Of a DNA stretch of 64,000 nucleotides, positions 55,455 to 64,000 are shown in pieces. The position numbers and the translations under genes were made by a program. Source of the DNA: Hyalangium ruber (GTDB taxonomy: Bacteria > Myxococcota > Myxococcia > Myxococcales > Myxococcaceae); NCBI RefSeq assembly GCF_034259325.1, contig NZ_JAXIVS010000006.1, positions 248,001-312,000 of the forward strand, written 5' to 3'. Under the pieces are notes generated by a model. That model did no database searches. It saw nothing but the letters and a program-made list of their open reading frames with translations, and was not told the origin of the DNA. Every line of letters begins with the position of its first letter. Positions within the stretch are counted from its first letter, which is position 1.

Positions 55455-56201
55455 ATGTCGTCGGTCGTGGCCGAGGTGGCCATCTTTTCCTGCATCATCA
55501 TCCTGGGCGCCATCGCTGGCGCCGTGGTGGTGGTGTTCACCCGGAAGCCCACGCGGCTGGTGACGTTCCTGGCCTTCGCCGCGGGAGTGATGCTGGGCGC
55601 GGCCTTCTTCCACATGCTGCCGGAGGCGTACCACGACGGGGGCTACCGCTCCTTCACGCTGGTGCCGGCGGGCTTCGTGTTCCTCCTGGTGCTGGAGCGC
55701 TACTTCCTCTCGCACACCTGTGAGGAGCCGCTGGACTGCACCGAGCACGCGAACCATGGGCTGGGGCTCACGGCGTTCCTCGGGCTGGCGGTGCATACGC
55801 TCTTCGACGGGATTGCCCTGGGCTCGGCGGTGAAGGAGGGCGTGGGGATGATGGCCTTCATCGCCGTTGCCTCGCACAAGGTGCCTTCGTCGCTGTCGCT
55901 CGCCTCCATCCTCAAGGCGGAGGGCAAGCGCACGCAGGTCATCCTGTCCTACGCGGTCTTCTACGGCCTCATGGTGCCGGTGGGCGCGGCGCTCTACTTC
56001 GGCTTCGACGCGGTGCTGAGCTTCGAGAAGTTCTCGCCGTGGGCGCTCGCGTTCTCCGCGGGGACCTTCCTCTACATCGCGGTGTCGGACCTGCTGCCGC
56101 ACGTCAACCGCCACGGCAAGGAGCGGCAGGGACGCAACCTGCTGGCACTGGGGGTGGGGTTGTTTGTGATGCTGGCGCTGGCGCGGGTGACGGAGCACTG
56201 A
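55455..56201 (+). CDS. ZIP-family divalent metal transporter
   Basis: A 248-residue, roughly eight-TM inner-membrane protein. TM4/5 signature residues are visible: AAFFHMLPEAYHDGG, HTLFDGIALGSAVKEG and SHKVPSSLSLASIL, with His and Asp/Glu residues that line the metal route, and VPVGAALYFG afterwards. It contains the cytoplasmic loop CEEPLDCTEHANHG with Cys/His that may bind metal. Probable substrate zinc or other divalent cation. It lies after the TPR gene with its own 59-bp gap, so it is probably independently expressed. Confidence 0.92.
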   Translation: MSSVVAEVAIFSCIIILGAIAGAVVVVFTRKPTRLVTFLAFAAGVMLGAAFFHMLPEAYHDGGYRSFTLVPAGFVFLLVLERYFLSHTCEEPLDCTEHANHGLGLTAFLGLAVHTLFDGIALGSAVKEGVGMMAFIAVASHKVPSSLSLASILKAEGKRTQVILSYAVFYGLMVPVGAALYFGFDAVLSFEKFSPWALAFSAGTFLYIAVSDLLPHVNRHGKERQGRNLLALGVGLFVMLALARVTEH

Positions 56202-56285
56202 AAACTTCACACTCCGCCCGTCGGACGTGCATTCCGCCTTTCGGGGCCTGACGGGTGGAGTACGGTCGGGCCCGTGAGGTCGCCC

Positions 56286-56963
56286 ATGAAGTCGTCACGT
56301 TCCTGGATGCGGCCGTCCTTTTTCCTCGGGGCCTCAGTCCTGGCCCTGCTGGCGGGGGCGGCCTGCGGTCGACGTCAACCTGAGTCGGCGATGCGGTTGT
56401 CCGATGTCCTGCCCCCGGTGGCTCCGAACGAGCTGCGCACCCCCGAGGCGTTCGCGGTGATTGGGGACAAGTCCGAGCGCTCGAAAGCGCTCTTCCTGGA
56501 GGCCAGCCGCGTGCTGCTCCACCCGCGGTGCGCCAACTGCCACCCGGACGGGGACTCGCCCTATCAGGGGACCGAGTGGAAGCCGCACGATCCGCCGGTG
56601 GTGCGTGGCCCCGAGGACAAGGGCGTGGTGGGGATGGAGTGTACGAGCTGCCACCAGGACAAGAACCTCGAGCTGGCGCGGGTGCCCGGCGCGCCGAACT
56701 GGCATGTGGCGCCCCGCTCGATGGCGTGGGTGGGTCGCACGCCGCGCGCCATCTGCGAGCAGCTGAAGGACCCTGCGCGCAACGGCGGGAAGACGCTGGC
56801 GCAGCTCGTCGAGCACAACGGGCACGATGAGCTGGTGGCGTGGGGTTGGCAGCCGGGTGCGGGGCGGGAACCGGCGCCGGGCTCGCAGGAGCGTTTCGGA
56901 GCGATTACGGCGGCATGGGTGGAGACGGGCGCGGAGTGCCCGAGCGAGGAGGCACGGCCATGA
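56286..56963 (+). CDS. Diheme c-type cytochrome lipoprotein
   Basis: A 225-residue lipoprotein; ATG 56286 is preferred over GTG 56274 because GAGGT sits 5 nt upstream. Lipobox AGAAC (Cys27). Two heme motifs, CANCH (Cys82) and CTSCH (Cys119), mark c-type hemes attached in the periplasm. The sequence ends with an Arg-rich tail and overlaps the 2Fe-2S gene by 4 bp (ATGA). Together with the next two genes it forms an isoquinoline 1-oxidoreductase-type complex in which cytochromes take electrons from the molybdenum enzyme. Confidence 0.9.
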   Translation: MKSSRSWMRPSFFLGASVLALLAGAACGRRQPESAMRLSDVLPPVAPNELRTPEAFAVIGDKSERSKALFLEASRVLLHPRCANCHPDGDSPYQGTEWKPHDPPVVRGPEDKGVVGMECTSCHQDKNLELARVPGAPNWHVAPRSMAWVGRTPRAICEQLKDPARNGGKTLAQLVEHNGHDELVAWGWQPGAGREPAPGSQERFGAITAAWVETGAECPSEEARP

Positions 56964-57427
56964 CCATTCAGGTGCGAATCAACGGCGTTGACCAGGAGCT
57001 CGACGTTGACCCCGAGATGCCGCTGCTCTGGGCGCTGAGAGATGTGCTGAACCTCACCGGCACGAAGTACGGCTGCGGCCAGGCGCTGTGCGGAGCGTGT
57101 ACGGTGCATCTGGATGGGCAGGTGGTGCGCGCGTGCGTGACGCCGATCCGCCGGGCGGCGGGGCGCTCGGTGACGACGATTGAAGGGCTGTCGAAGGACG
57201 GCAGCCACCCGCTGCAGCGCGCGTGGGTGGACCTGGGCGTTCCGCAGTGCGGCTTCTGCCAGGCGGGGCAGATCATGACCGCGGCGGCGCTGCTCCAGAA
57301 GAAGCCGAAGCCCACGGATGAGGAGATCGACCAGTCGCTGGCGGGCAACCTGTGCCGCTGCGGCACTTACACGCGCATTCGTGCGGCGGTGAAGAAGGCC
57401 GCGGGGATTCCCGAGGGGGAGCGATGA
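56960..57427 (+). CDS. iorA: (2Fe-2S) subunit of isoquinoline 1-oxidoreductase-type enzyme
   Basis: A 155-residue electron-transfer subunit. The N-terminal plant-type ferredoxin cluster is in [15 protein letters not shown]; the second, bundle-type cluster is CGFCQAGQI with NLCRCGTY. This is the CoxS/IorA layout of the xanthine dehydrogenase family. ATG 56960 overlaps the cytochrome stop, and its stop overlaps the next start (ATGA). The whole operon is translationally coupled. Confidence 0.95.
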   Translation: MTIQVRINGVDQELDVDPEMPLLWALRDVLNLTGTKYGCGQALCGACTVHLDGQVVRACVTPIRRAAGRSVTTIEGLSKDGSHPLQRAWVDLGVPQCGFCQAGQIMTAAALLQKKPKPTDEEIDQSLAGNLCRCGTYTRIRAAVKKAAGIPEGER

Positions 57428-59721
57428 GCGAGCAACCCATGTTGATCGCCCGGCGGACCTTCCTCGCGGGGTTCAACCTCGCGGCGGGAGGCCTGGCCCT
57501 CGGCTTCTTCGCCCGGGAGGCGCTCGCGGACGAGCCCTCGGGTCGGCTGAGCGGGCCCAAGCCGCAGACGAGCAATCCCCTCGAGGAGGTGAAGTCCCCG
57601 GGCCTGAACCCGAACGTCTTCGTGCATGTGGGGCCCGATGGGCAGGTAACCATCGTCTGCCACCGCTCGGAGATGGGGCAGGGCATTCGCAGCTCGCTGC
57701 CGGTGCTGATCGCCGATGAGCTGGGCGCGGACATGGCCCGGGTGCGAATCCTCCAGGCGGACGGAGACCCGGTCTACGGTGACCAGAACACGGACGGTTC
57801 CAACAGCGTCCGCGGCATCTACGAGGACATGCGCCGCGCCGGCGCCACCGCGCGGATGATGCTGGTGGCGGCGGCGGCGAAGCGCTGGAAGGTGAAGCCC
57901 GAGGACTGCGAGGCGCGAGACCACGTGGTGGTCCACCGCGGCAGCCAGCGCACGCTGGCCTTCGGTGAACTCGCGCTGGAGGCGGGCAAGCAGACCATTC
58001 CCAAGCCCGCGGATGTGAAGCTCCGGCCCAAGGCCGAGCTTCGCAACGTGGGCAAGGATCTGCCGCTGCTCGACGGGCCCTCCTACGTCAACGGGAGCGC
58101 GATCTTCGGCGCCGACGTGCGGCTGCCGGGCATGCTCACGGTGGTGGTGGAGCGGCCGCCGGTGGTGGGAGGCCGCGTGGCGAAGTACGACGCCACGCGC
58201 GCGTTGGCGGTTCCCGGGGTCAAGCGCGTCATCGAGATACCGGCGCCGAAGGCTCCGTACGCGTTCCAGCCCTGGGGCGGCATCGCCGTGCTCGCGGAGA
58301 ACACCTGGGCGGCGCTGAAGGGCCGCGCGGCGCTGGACATCACCTGGGAGCACGGAGAGAACGCGAAGTACGACTCGGAGCAGTACCGCCAGGAACTGGC
58401 CGCGTCCGTGCAGAAGCCGGGCACCGTGGTGCGCAACGTCGGAGACGCCGACGGGGCGCTGTCCAAGGCGGCGCGCGTGGTGGAGGCCGATTACTACATC
58501 CCCCACCTGTCACACGTGCCGATGGAGCCGCCAGTCGCGGTGGCGCGCTTCGAGGGAGGCACCTGCGAGGTGTGGGCTCCCACCCAGCACCCCCAGGCGG
58601 CGCGTGCCGAAATCGCGCGCGTGCTGGGGATTCCGATGGAGAAGACCCAGGTCCACGTGACGTTTCTGGGCGGCGGCTTCGGGCGCAAGTCGAAGGCGGA
58701 CTTCGTCTCCGAGGCGGCGTGGCTGGCCCGAGAGGCGGGGGTACCGGTGCGCGTGCAGTGGACGCGCGCGGACGACCTGCTGCACGACTACTACCACTCG
58801 GTGAGCCTGCAGCGCCTGAGCGCGGGGCTGGACGAGCGCGGCAAGGTGATCGCCTGGAGGCACCGCACGGCGTTCCCGCCGATCGCCTCGACCTTCGCGC
58901 CCGTCAACCGGCCCGGGGCGGGAGACTTGCAGCAGGGCGTGCTGGACCTGGCGCTCGACATCCCCAACGTCCGTGCCGAGGCGTGCGAGGCCAATGCCCA
59001 CGTGCGCATCGGCTGGCTGCGGTCCGTCTACAACATCTTCCACGCGTTCTCGGTCAACTCGTTCATCGATGAGCTCGCCCAGGCCCGGGGCGAGGACATG
59101 CGGGACGTGATGTTGGAGGTGCTCGGGCCACCGCGCGTGTCGAGCCTGAAGGAGCTGGGCATCGAGAAGCTTCCGAACTACGGCCAGCCGCTGGAGAAGC
59201 ACCCGGTGAACGTGGCGCGCCTGCGGGGCGTCATCGAGCGGGTGACGGAGCTGTCGCGCTGGAGCGAGCGGAAGAAGGACGGCCGGGCGCTGGGGCTGGC
59301 GGCCCACCGGAGCTTCCTCACCTACGTGGCGGTGGTGGCCTCGGTGGTGCGCGGCCCGAACGGAAAGCCCGCGGTGGATGAGGCCTGGATCGTGGTGGAT
59401 GCCGGGACGATCATCAACGCGGACCGCGTCCGGTCCCAGATGGAGGGCTCGATCATCTTCGGGATGAGCATCGCCCTGTACGGCGCGGTGACGATGAAGG
59501 GCGGAGTGCCGCAGCAGACGAACTTCCGCGACCTCCGGCTGGCGCGCATCGGCGAGGCACCTCGGAAGATCCACGTGGACATCATCCAGAGCGACGCTGC
59601 GCCGGGAGGCATCGGCGAGCCCGGAGTGCCGCCGGTGGCCCCCGCCATCGCCAACGCCGTCTTCGCGCTCACGGGGACGCGGGTGCGCGAGCTCCCGCTG
59701 GCGCGAGCGTTCCAGCTCTGA
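57424..59721 (+). CDS. iorB: Molybdopterin-binding subunit of isoquinoline 1-oxidoreductase-type enzyme
   Basis: A 765-residue periplasmic catalytic subunit. The twin-arginine signal has Arg10-Arg11 ([10 protein letters not shown]), as expected for folded export with the Mo-cofactor. Molybdopterin-binding motifs are present: [29 protein letters not shown] and [14 protein letters not shown] with the catalytic Glu near the C-terminus. The order aldehyde oxidase-like a/b plus MoCo domains matches IorB. IorAB homologues oxidise N-heterocycles or aldehydes; the real substrate cannot be told from sequence. The diheme gene upstream is the likely electron acceptor. Confidence 0.95.
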   Translation: MSEQPMLIARRTFLAGFNLAAGGLALGFFAREALADEPSGRLSGPKPQTSNPLEEVKSPGLNPNVFVHVGPDGQVTIVCHRSEMGQGIRSSLPVLIADELGADMARVRILQADGDPVYGDQNTDGSNSVRGIYEDMRRAGATARMMLVAAAAKRWKVKPEDCEARDHVVVHRGSQRTLAFGELALEAGKQTIPKPADVKLRPKAELRNVGKDLPLLDGPSYVNGSAIFGADVRLPGMLTVVVERPPVVGGRVAKYDATRALAVPGVKRVIEIPAPKAPYAFQPWGGIAVLAENTWAALKGRAALDITWEHGENAKYDSEQYRQELAASVQKPGTVVRNVGDADGALSKAARVVEADYYIPHLSHVPMEPPVAVARFEGGTCEVWAPTQHPQAARAEIARVLGIPMEKTQVHVTFLGGGFGRKSKADFVSEAAWLAREAGVPVRVQWTRADDLLHDYYHSVSLQRLSAGLDERGKVIAWRHRTAFPPIASTFAPVNRPGAGDLQQGVLDLALDIPNVRAEACEANAHVRIGWLRSVYNIFHAFSVNSFIDELAQARGEDMRDVMLEVLGPPRVSSLKELGIEKLPNYGQPLEKHPVNVARLRGVIERVTELSRWSERKKDGRALGLAAHRSFLTYVAVVASVVRGPNGKPAVDEAWIVVDAGTIINADRVRSQMEGSIIFGMSIALYGAVTMKGGVPQQTNFRDLRLARIGEAPRKIHVDIIQSDAAPGGIGEPGVPPVAPAIANAVFALTGTRVRELPLARAFQL

Positions 59722-59830
59722 GCGGACGCGCCTGTACCTCCCCGTGGGGCAGCGCGGGGAGTGGTTGCCATCGTCGCCGACCGGGCACACCGTTGGGGTA
59801 GGGCAACCCAGGGCCCGGAAGGGAGCGTCC

Positions 59831-60274
59831 ATGCTCACGGTCGATGAACTGATGACCCGCGAGGTCATCACCCTGGAGGCGGACGCCGCGCTCGCCCAGG
59901 TGGATGACCTCTTGAAGCGCCACCACATCCGTCACCTGCCGGTGGTGCAAGGCCGGAAGCTCGTGGGGCTGGTGAGCCACCGGGATCTCATCCGCGCGCT
60001 CGCCCGGCAGTCCGCCCAGAAGAAGATGCAGCCCTTCAGCGTGAAGGAAGTGATGACGCGCGAGGTGGAGACGGTGGAGCCGCACGTGTCCGCGCGGGAG
60101 GCGATCGACCGGCTGCTGGAGAACCGCTTCGGCTGCCTGCCGGTGGTGGACGAGGGGGGGCACCTGCTGGGCATCGTCACCGAGTCCGACTTCCTGCGCC
60201 TGGCGCGGCGACTGTTGGAGGAGCGCGAGCGGCGCTGGGCGGGGCTGGAGCCTCCCGCTTCGAGCGGGTACTGA
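59831..60274 (+). CDS. CBS-domain pair protein
   Basis: A 147-residue protein consisting of two CBS motifs (about 1-58 and 70-130): VDELMTREVITLEADAALAQVDDLLKRHHIRHLPVV and VKEVMTREVETVEPHVSAREAIDRLLENRFGCLPVV, each followed by LVGLVSHRDLI or LLGIVTESDFL. ATG 59831 after GGGAG is chosen; longer in-frame starts read into the upstream gap. Such proteins bind adenosine nucleotides. The C-terminal basic tail is about 17 residues. Partner unknown. Confidence 0.92.
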   Translation: MLTVDELMTREVITLEADAALAQVDDLLKRHHIRHLPVVQGRKLVGLVSHRDLIRALARQSAQKKMQPFSVKEVMTREVETVEPHVSAREAIDRLLENRFGCLPVVDEGGHLLGIVTESDFLRLARRLLEERERRWAGLEPPASSGY

Positions 60275-60337
60275 CACACGCCGCTTGGCTTTCGGCCCGT
60301 CGGACTGGAGGATGCGCGCCCCTGCGAATCCGGCCCT

Positions 60338-61123
60338 ATGGAACGACGCTCCGACTGGTACACCCATCCCAAGTATTACGAGGCCATCTTCGGCACGGAC
60401 ACCGAGAAGGAGATGGACTTCCTGCTCGCGGTGAACGAGCGCCTGGGCACGGGAGGCTCGCTGCTGCTCGAGCCCGCGTGCGGGGCGGGGAGGCTCGTGG
60501 AGGAGGCCGCGCGCCGAGGGATGAAGGTGGTGGGTTATGACATCTCCGAGCCGATGCTGGAGCACGCGCGGCGGCGGCTGAAGCCGGCGTGGCGTCGGCG
60601 GGTGCGCCTCTTCCAGTCGCGCATGGAGTCCTTCTCGGCGCCAGAGGTGCAGGGCCAGGTGGATCTGGCCTTCAACCTGGTGTCGACCTTCCGCTACCTG
60701 GACAGTGAGAAGGCGGCGCGAGACCACCTGGAGAGTACACGGCGCCTGCTGAAGCCCGAGGGCCTGTACGTGCTGGGCTTCCACCTCACCGAGTACACGC
60801 GTGACACCTTCGAGCGTGAGCGCTGGGTGGGGCGCGTGGGGCGGGACACCGTCATCTGCAACACCCGCGAGGGGCTGCCGGATCGGCGGCTGCGCCGCTC
60901 GCCCATGCGCAACCGGCTGCGAATCCGGGGGCCGGGCAAGGACATGCTCGTCGAGACGGATTGGTTCTTCCGCACCTATGACCTGGCGCAGGCCCGGCGC
61001 CTGTTCCGGAGCGCGGGCCTGCGGGTACGGGCCATGTACGACTTCGACTACCGGCTCGACTCGCCGGTAGGTCGCGGGAGCAACCGGCTGGATCGCATCT
61101 TCGTGCTCCAGCCGGCGGGGTAG
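60338..61123 (+). CDS. Class I SAM-dependent methyltransferase
   Basis: A 261-residue methyltransferase. Motif I is LLLEPACGAGRLVEEAARRGMKVVGYDIS (about 43-70), followed by MLEHARRRL and a motif IV-like region DLAFNLVSTFRYL. The C-terminal half is basic (LPDRRLRRSPMRNRLRIRG). It resembles small-molecule or tRNA-type methyltransferases; the substrate is unclear. It begins 63 bp after the CBS gene. Confidence 0.88.
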   Translation: MERRSDWYTHPKYYEAIFGTDTEKEMDFLLAVNERLGTGGSLLLEPACGAGRLVEEAARRGMKVVGYDISEPMLEHARRRLKPAWRRRVRLFQSRMESFSAPEVQGQVDLAFNLVSTFRYLDSEKAARDHLESTRRLLKPEGLYVLGFHLTEYTRDTFERERWVGRVGRDTVICNTREGLPDRRLRRSPMRNRLRIRGPGKDMLVETDWFFRTYDLAQARRLFRSAGLRVRAMYDFDYRLDSPVGRGSNRLDRIFVLQPAG

Positions 61124-61126
61124 GGC

Positions 61127-61507
61127 CTACTGGAAGCGCAGCGAGGTGGTGAGGTTGTCGAACCCGACGGGCATGTTGGCGCTGGTGGGAGCCACGAAGG
61201 AGGCGCCCGTGCAGCCAGGGCCGTCGAAGAAGGCGGCAGCACAGCCGGCCAGCCGGAACGAAGAGGTGCGGTTGTCCGAAACGGCCGGCAGGTTGATGCA
61301 CGAGCCCACGCCTCCGGTGACCGGCCACGGGGCCAGCTGCGCCCCGGAGAAGTTGGCACCGTCCAGCAGGTAGGCGTAGCAGGTCGCCATGGCGGAGACC
61401 TCGCCCTCCTCCGGGGTGAGCGGCTCGGGCTCGGCCTCCGTTCCACCGCAGGCGGCCAGCGAGAGCACCAGCAACGAACCCAGCACCTTCATGCACGACA
61501 TCTTCAT
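61127..61507 (-). CDS. Beta/gamma-crystallin-like lipoprotein
   Basis: A 126-residue lipoprotein. ATG 61507 has AAGGAG 7 nt upstream. Lipobox LAAC (Cys20) and an acidic Glu/Pro linker precede two crystallin-type repeats. Each carries a calcium-clamp-like motif: DNRTSS at 78-83 and DNLTTS at 117-122, within FxGxxxxxPG-type strands (DGANFSGAQL, DGPGCTGASF). Spacing of about 39 residues fits two Greek-key motifs. Crystallin repeats occur in the Myxococcus spore-coat Protein S; the peptidase-inhibitor I36 family is the alternative. Four further Cys may form disulfides. Confidence 0.75.
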   Translation of the reverse strand: MKMSCMKVLGSLLVLSLAACGGTEAEPEPLTPEEGEVSAMATCYAYLLDGANFSGAQLAPWPVTGGVGSCINLPAVSDNRTSSFRLAGCAAAFFDGPGCTGASFVAPTSANMPVGFDNLTTSLRFQ

Positions 61508-61742
61508 GGTGTTGCTCCTTGTGAGTGAGTCGACGGTTGAACGGTGCCCGCGGAGGATCTTCCCGAAGAAGCGTGCGTCCCATCGGAACGCGCCTGCGTC
61601 CCATCCGGACGCAGCAGGCTTCGGTGCTTGGGCAAGGCCCTGTTTTTCCAAGGGAAGAGGCGCCAGCGAGGGCTGGCATGGCATCCGCAAGATGAAGGGC
61701 AGGCACCGCTCCAAACGGTGTCTGCTTTCCAGGGGGAACGAA

Positions 61743-61776
61743 GCGCGGAAGGAGGGGCCGCTCCTTCCGCGCTTTT
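61743..61776. terminator. Strong hairpin downstream of the minus-strand unknown gene
   Basis: A perfect 12-bp stem GCGCGGAAGGAG / CTCCTTCCGCGC with a 6-nt loop, extended by AA/TT. On the plus strand it ends in TTTT, and on the minus strand it lies 24 bp past the stop of the 61.8-62.9 kb gene. It probably terminates that gene and may act in both directions. Confidence 0.7.
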
Positions 61777-61799
61777 CGTATGGGCTGTAGCCGACGCCG

Positions 61800-62873
61800 T
61801 CACCCCAGGCCGAGGGCTTGGCGCACGCTCTCGAGGACCGAGACGGCCACGTAGTACGCGTTGCCTTGGAGCTCGCCGATGCGACGGTCGGTGTAGTCCG
61901 AGGTGGCCTGGCTGAGCTCGGAGGCATCGACGGTCTCATCGCCGATGGCGTAGCTGACCAGGTGGCTGCCGGAGAGGACACCGCTCATGACGGCCTGGGA
62001 CTTCTTGACCACATCCCAGTCACCGGTGCCCCCCATGGCGGCCAGCGTCGCCCCGAGCTCCATGGACATGTGGCTGGCGAGCCAGTCGTTGCCGGAGGCC
62101 TCGGCGTCGAACATCTCGTGCTTGAGGTTGCCGACGTTCGAGACGACGGTGGAGACCGTGCCGCCCTGTCCCACGTAGCCCGCGAGCACCCAGAAGAAGC
62201 AGTGGAAGGCCTGGTTGTCCGTGCCGTCCTGGAACTCGGCGCGCAGGTCGGGGTCTTGATAGGCGCCCCCAGCGTCCTGGTCGCCGACGCCCGAGGAGAG
62301 GCTGAGCCCGAGGAAGGCGTCGGGGTGCATCTCCTTGAGGGAGTCCATCAGCGTCGACACCGAGTTGCCGTTGGCGATGCTGTTGAGCTGATTGGACCAG
62401 TCCGGGCCCACGAGCAGCGAGCCCATGGAGGCCATGACGTAGTCCATCATCTCCCGGGTGCTCATGTCGGGGTGGTTCTGGTGCAGGTACTCGAGGCCGA
62501 TCGAGACCCCGCGAGTCATGAGCGCCGCGGCGCCTGCCCCTTGGGCGATCTGGGATTCGAGGTAGCCGCGAATGGCGCCATATGTGCCGTTGAGGGCGGG
62601 GCGGTTGACGCCCGAGCCGACGCCATCCACCTGTTCGGTGGTGGCGACACTGACTTGCTGGGGCTGCACCTGTCCGGTGAGGGCGAAGTTGCGCAGCGCC
62701 GCGTTGCGATCGTTCGAGAAGCCGGAGGTGAACACGTCCGCCGCGCCCGCGGACGGGAGCGCCGCCTGCTGCGGGGTGGGCTGTGCCTGGCTCTGGGAAG
62801 TCGTCTGGGGCTTGGAGGACGACTGCGCCTGGACACCAGGGCGGAAGAACGAGGAACCCGGGATGCGAGACAT
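61800..62873 (-). CDS. Unknown protein with tag-like N-terminus
   Basis: A 357-residue protein; GGAGG precedes the ATG. The N-terminus MSRIPGSSFFRPGVQ is followed by a Gln/Ser/Pro/Thr-rich linker (about 16-42) and then a folded, mainly helical region (about 70-350: YGAIRGYLESQIAQGAGAAAL, REMMDYVMASMGSLLVGPDW, FHCFFWVLAGYVGQGG, NAYYVAVSVLESVRQAL). No signal peptide or TM helix is evident. No family was recognised. It resembles the peptidase candidate at 19.2 kb in having a short, basic R-rich start and a low-complexity linker. It has its own downstream hairpin and is divergent from acetate kinase. Confidence 0.75.
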   Translation of the reverse strand: MSRIPGSSFFRPGVQAQSSSKPQTTSQSQAQPTPQQAALPSAGAADVFTSGFSNDRNAALRNFALTGQVQPQQVSVATTEQVDGVGSGVNRPALNGTYGAIRGYLESQIAQGAGAAALMTRGVSIGLEYLHQNHPDMSTREMMDYVMASMGSLLVGPDWSNQLNSIANGNSVSTLMDSLKEMHPDAFLGLSLSSGVGDQDAGGAYQDPDLRAEFQDGTDNQAFHCFFWVLAGYVGQGGTVSTVVSNVGNLKHEMFDAEASGNDWLASHMSMELGATLAAMGGTGDWDVVKKSQAVMSGVLSGSHLVSYAIGDETVDASELSQATSDYTDRRIGELQGNAYYVAVSVLESVRQALGLG

Positions 62874-63024
62874 GGGAGAGGGACCTCCAGCGGCAGGGAG
62901 CTGAAATTCACTGAGAGTATGAATTCTCTGGAGGCACGGAGGAAAGGAGCCAACGGGTAGGCCCCTGAGGAGGCCGGTTCCCGCGCTCGACCCTCAAAAC
63001 CTGATCCGGCAGAATTCGCGTCCC

Positions 63025-64000
63025 ATGAAAGTCCTCGTCATCAATGTCGGGAGCACCTCGATCAAGTACCAGCTCTACGAGATGGATACGGAGGCGATCC
63101 TCGCGGGAGGGGTGGTCGAGCGGGTGGGCTCGCCCCAGGCGGTCCACAAGTGGCGGGTGGGCGAGACGCGCTCCCAGGCGGAGATCTCCGCGCCCACGAC
63201 GCGCGCGGGGCTCGAGGCGGTGCTGGCGCGGCTGACAGGCCCTGGCGGCGCGCTCAAGGACGTGTCCGAGCTGCGAGCGGTGGGGCACCGGGTGGTGCAT
63301 GGCGGTGAGAAGCTGGTGCGCCCCTGCGTGATTACGCCCGAGGTGAAGGACATCATCTCGAAGTGCGCGCAGTTCGCGCCGATCCACAACCCGGCGAACC
63401 TGGCGGGAATCGAGGCGGCGGAGGCGGCGCTGCCCAAGGCCGTCCACGTGGCGGTCTTCGACACGGCGTTCCATGGCGAGCTGCCGCCGCACTCGTTCGT
63501 CTACGCGGTGCCCTATGAGCTGTACCTGGAGCGCGGCGTACGCCGGTACGGCTTCCATGGCCCGAGCCACCAGTTCATGGCGGCGAGCGCCTCGGAGTTC
63601 CTCAAGACGGACCAGTCTCGGCTGAAGCTCATCACCTGCCACCTGGGCGGCGGCGCGTCGGTGTGCGCGATTGACGGCGGGCGCTCGGTGGACACCTCGA
63701 TGGGGATGACGCCGCTGGAGGGGCTGGTGATGGGCACGCGCTCGGGAGACGTAGACCCAGCGCTGTCGATCGTCCTCGGGCGGCAGGGAATGACGCCGGA
63801 CGCGGTGGACGAGGCACTGAACCGGAAGTCAGGGCTGCTGGGCATCTCGGGCGTCTCCTCGGACTTCCGAGACATCGAGCAGGCGGCGGCGGGAGGAAAC
63901 GATCGGGCGCGCCTGGCGATCGAGGTGTTCGTCCACCGCATCCGCAAGTACATCGGCGCGTACGCGGCGGTGCTGGGCGGAGTGGACGCAATCGTCTTCA
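63025..64000 (+). CDS. ackA: Acetate kinase, 3' end outside the window
   Basis: The first 325 residues of an ASKHA-fold kinase that interconverts acetate/ATP and acetyl phosphate/ADP. The frame is open to the window end. Family motifs: VLVINVGSTSIKYQLY (Asn7), VGHRVVHGGE (the Arg91 equivalent), VFDTAFH, YGFHGPSH (His180-type), LGGGASVCAIDGGRSVDTSMGMTPLEG and MGTRSGDVDP (Arg241-type). Typical length is about 400 residues, so roughly the last fifth is missing. It is divergent from the unknown gene and no phosphotransacetylase is visible in the window. Confidence 0.96.
   Translation, partial: MKVLVINVGSTSIKYQLYEMDTEAILAGGVVERVGSPQAVHKWRVGETRSQAEISAPTTRAGLEAVLARLTGPGGALKDVSELRAVGHRVVHGGEKLVRPCVITPEVKDIISKCAQFAPIHNPANLAGIEAAEAALPKAVHVAVFDTAFHGELPPHSFVYAVPYELYLERGVRRYGFHGPSHQFMAASASEFLKTDQSRLKLITCHLGGGASVCAIDGGRSVDTSMGMTPLEGLVMGTRSGDVDPALSIVLGRQGMTPDAVDEALNRKSGLLGISGVSSDFRDIEQAAAGGNDRARLAIEVFVHRIRKYIGAYAAVLGGVDAIVF

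Overview
The window is high-GC bacterial DNA typical of a fruiting myxobacterium, probably suborder Cystobacterineae (Archangium/Cystobacter/Stigmatella/Hyalangium type). Supporting signs are very strong GC3 bias that opens long shadow frames on the opposite strand, many signalling proteins (two hybrid histidine kinases, a third sensor kinase, two Ser/Thr kinases, one with PEGA domains, a PilZ protein and a lone receiver), many lipoproteins, and frequent GTG starts with 4-bp gene overlaps. No rRNA, tRNA, CRISPR array or complete insertion sequence was seen. LAYOUT. 0-9.5 kb: a nucleoside salvage neighbourhood with thymidine phosphorylase, a Tsx-like outer-membrane nucleoside channel, purine nucleoside phosphorylase, cytidine deaminase and a nucleoside/purine-type deaminase of the amidohydrolase superfamily. 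A zinc-ribbon/trypsin-like protease, a hybrid histidine kinase and a PilZ protein are interspersed. 9.5-13.9 kb: a sensor kinase on the minus strand, then a PspA/IM30 protein, an ABC-type solute-binding protein and a membrane/coiled-coil protein, likely an envelope-stress set. 14-23.6 kb: a mixed stretch with a Ser/Thr kinase, a divergent LysR/NAD(P)-reductase pair, a papain-like cysteine-peptidase candidate, an FGE-fold protein lacking the catalytic cysteines, and small proteins. 23.6-28.1 kb (minus strand): a free-standing NRPS protein (A-T-methyltransferase, predicted Asn-activating) and a small operon of a vestigial lipoprotein, a SMI1/KNR4 protein and a GNAT acetyltransferase. 28-33.7 kb: a secreted esterase, then an operon of a lipoprotein, an ABC ATPase, an FtsX/MacB-type permease and a membrane protein. 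33.8-38.1 kb: a PEGA-domain kinase and an AAA+ ATPase. 38.1-42.3 kb: a compositionally distinct, lower-GC island with two overlapping genes, a RecQ-type helicase fused to a ComF-like phosphoribosyltransferase and a DprA/Smf-like protein. This is the best candidate for an undescribed DNA-processing or defence cassette. 42.3-50.2 kb (minus strand): a giant propeller hybrid histidine kinase, an MltD-like lytic transglycosylase with three LysM domains, a UshA-like/tetraheme cytochrome lipoprotein and a lone receiver. 50.3-55.4 kb: an MscS channel, then an outer-membrane-like protein, an unknown secreted protein, LpoB and a COG3014-like TPR lipoprotein. 55.4-64 kb: a ZIP metal transporter; a diheme lipoprotein with isoquinoline 1-oxidoreductase-type subunits; a CBS protein; a methyltransferase; a beta/gamma-crystallin-like lipoprotein; an unknown protein with a tag-like N-terminus; and acetate kinase cut by the window end. 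Starts were moved from the longest reading frame wherever a better Shine-Dalgarno match or family start was visible. All functional calls come from motif recognition without database searches.
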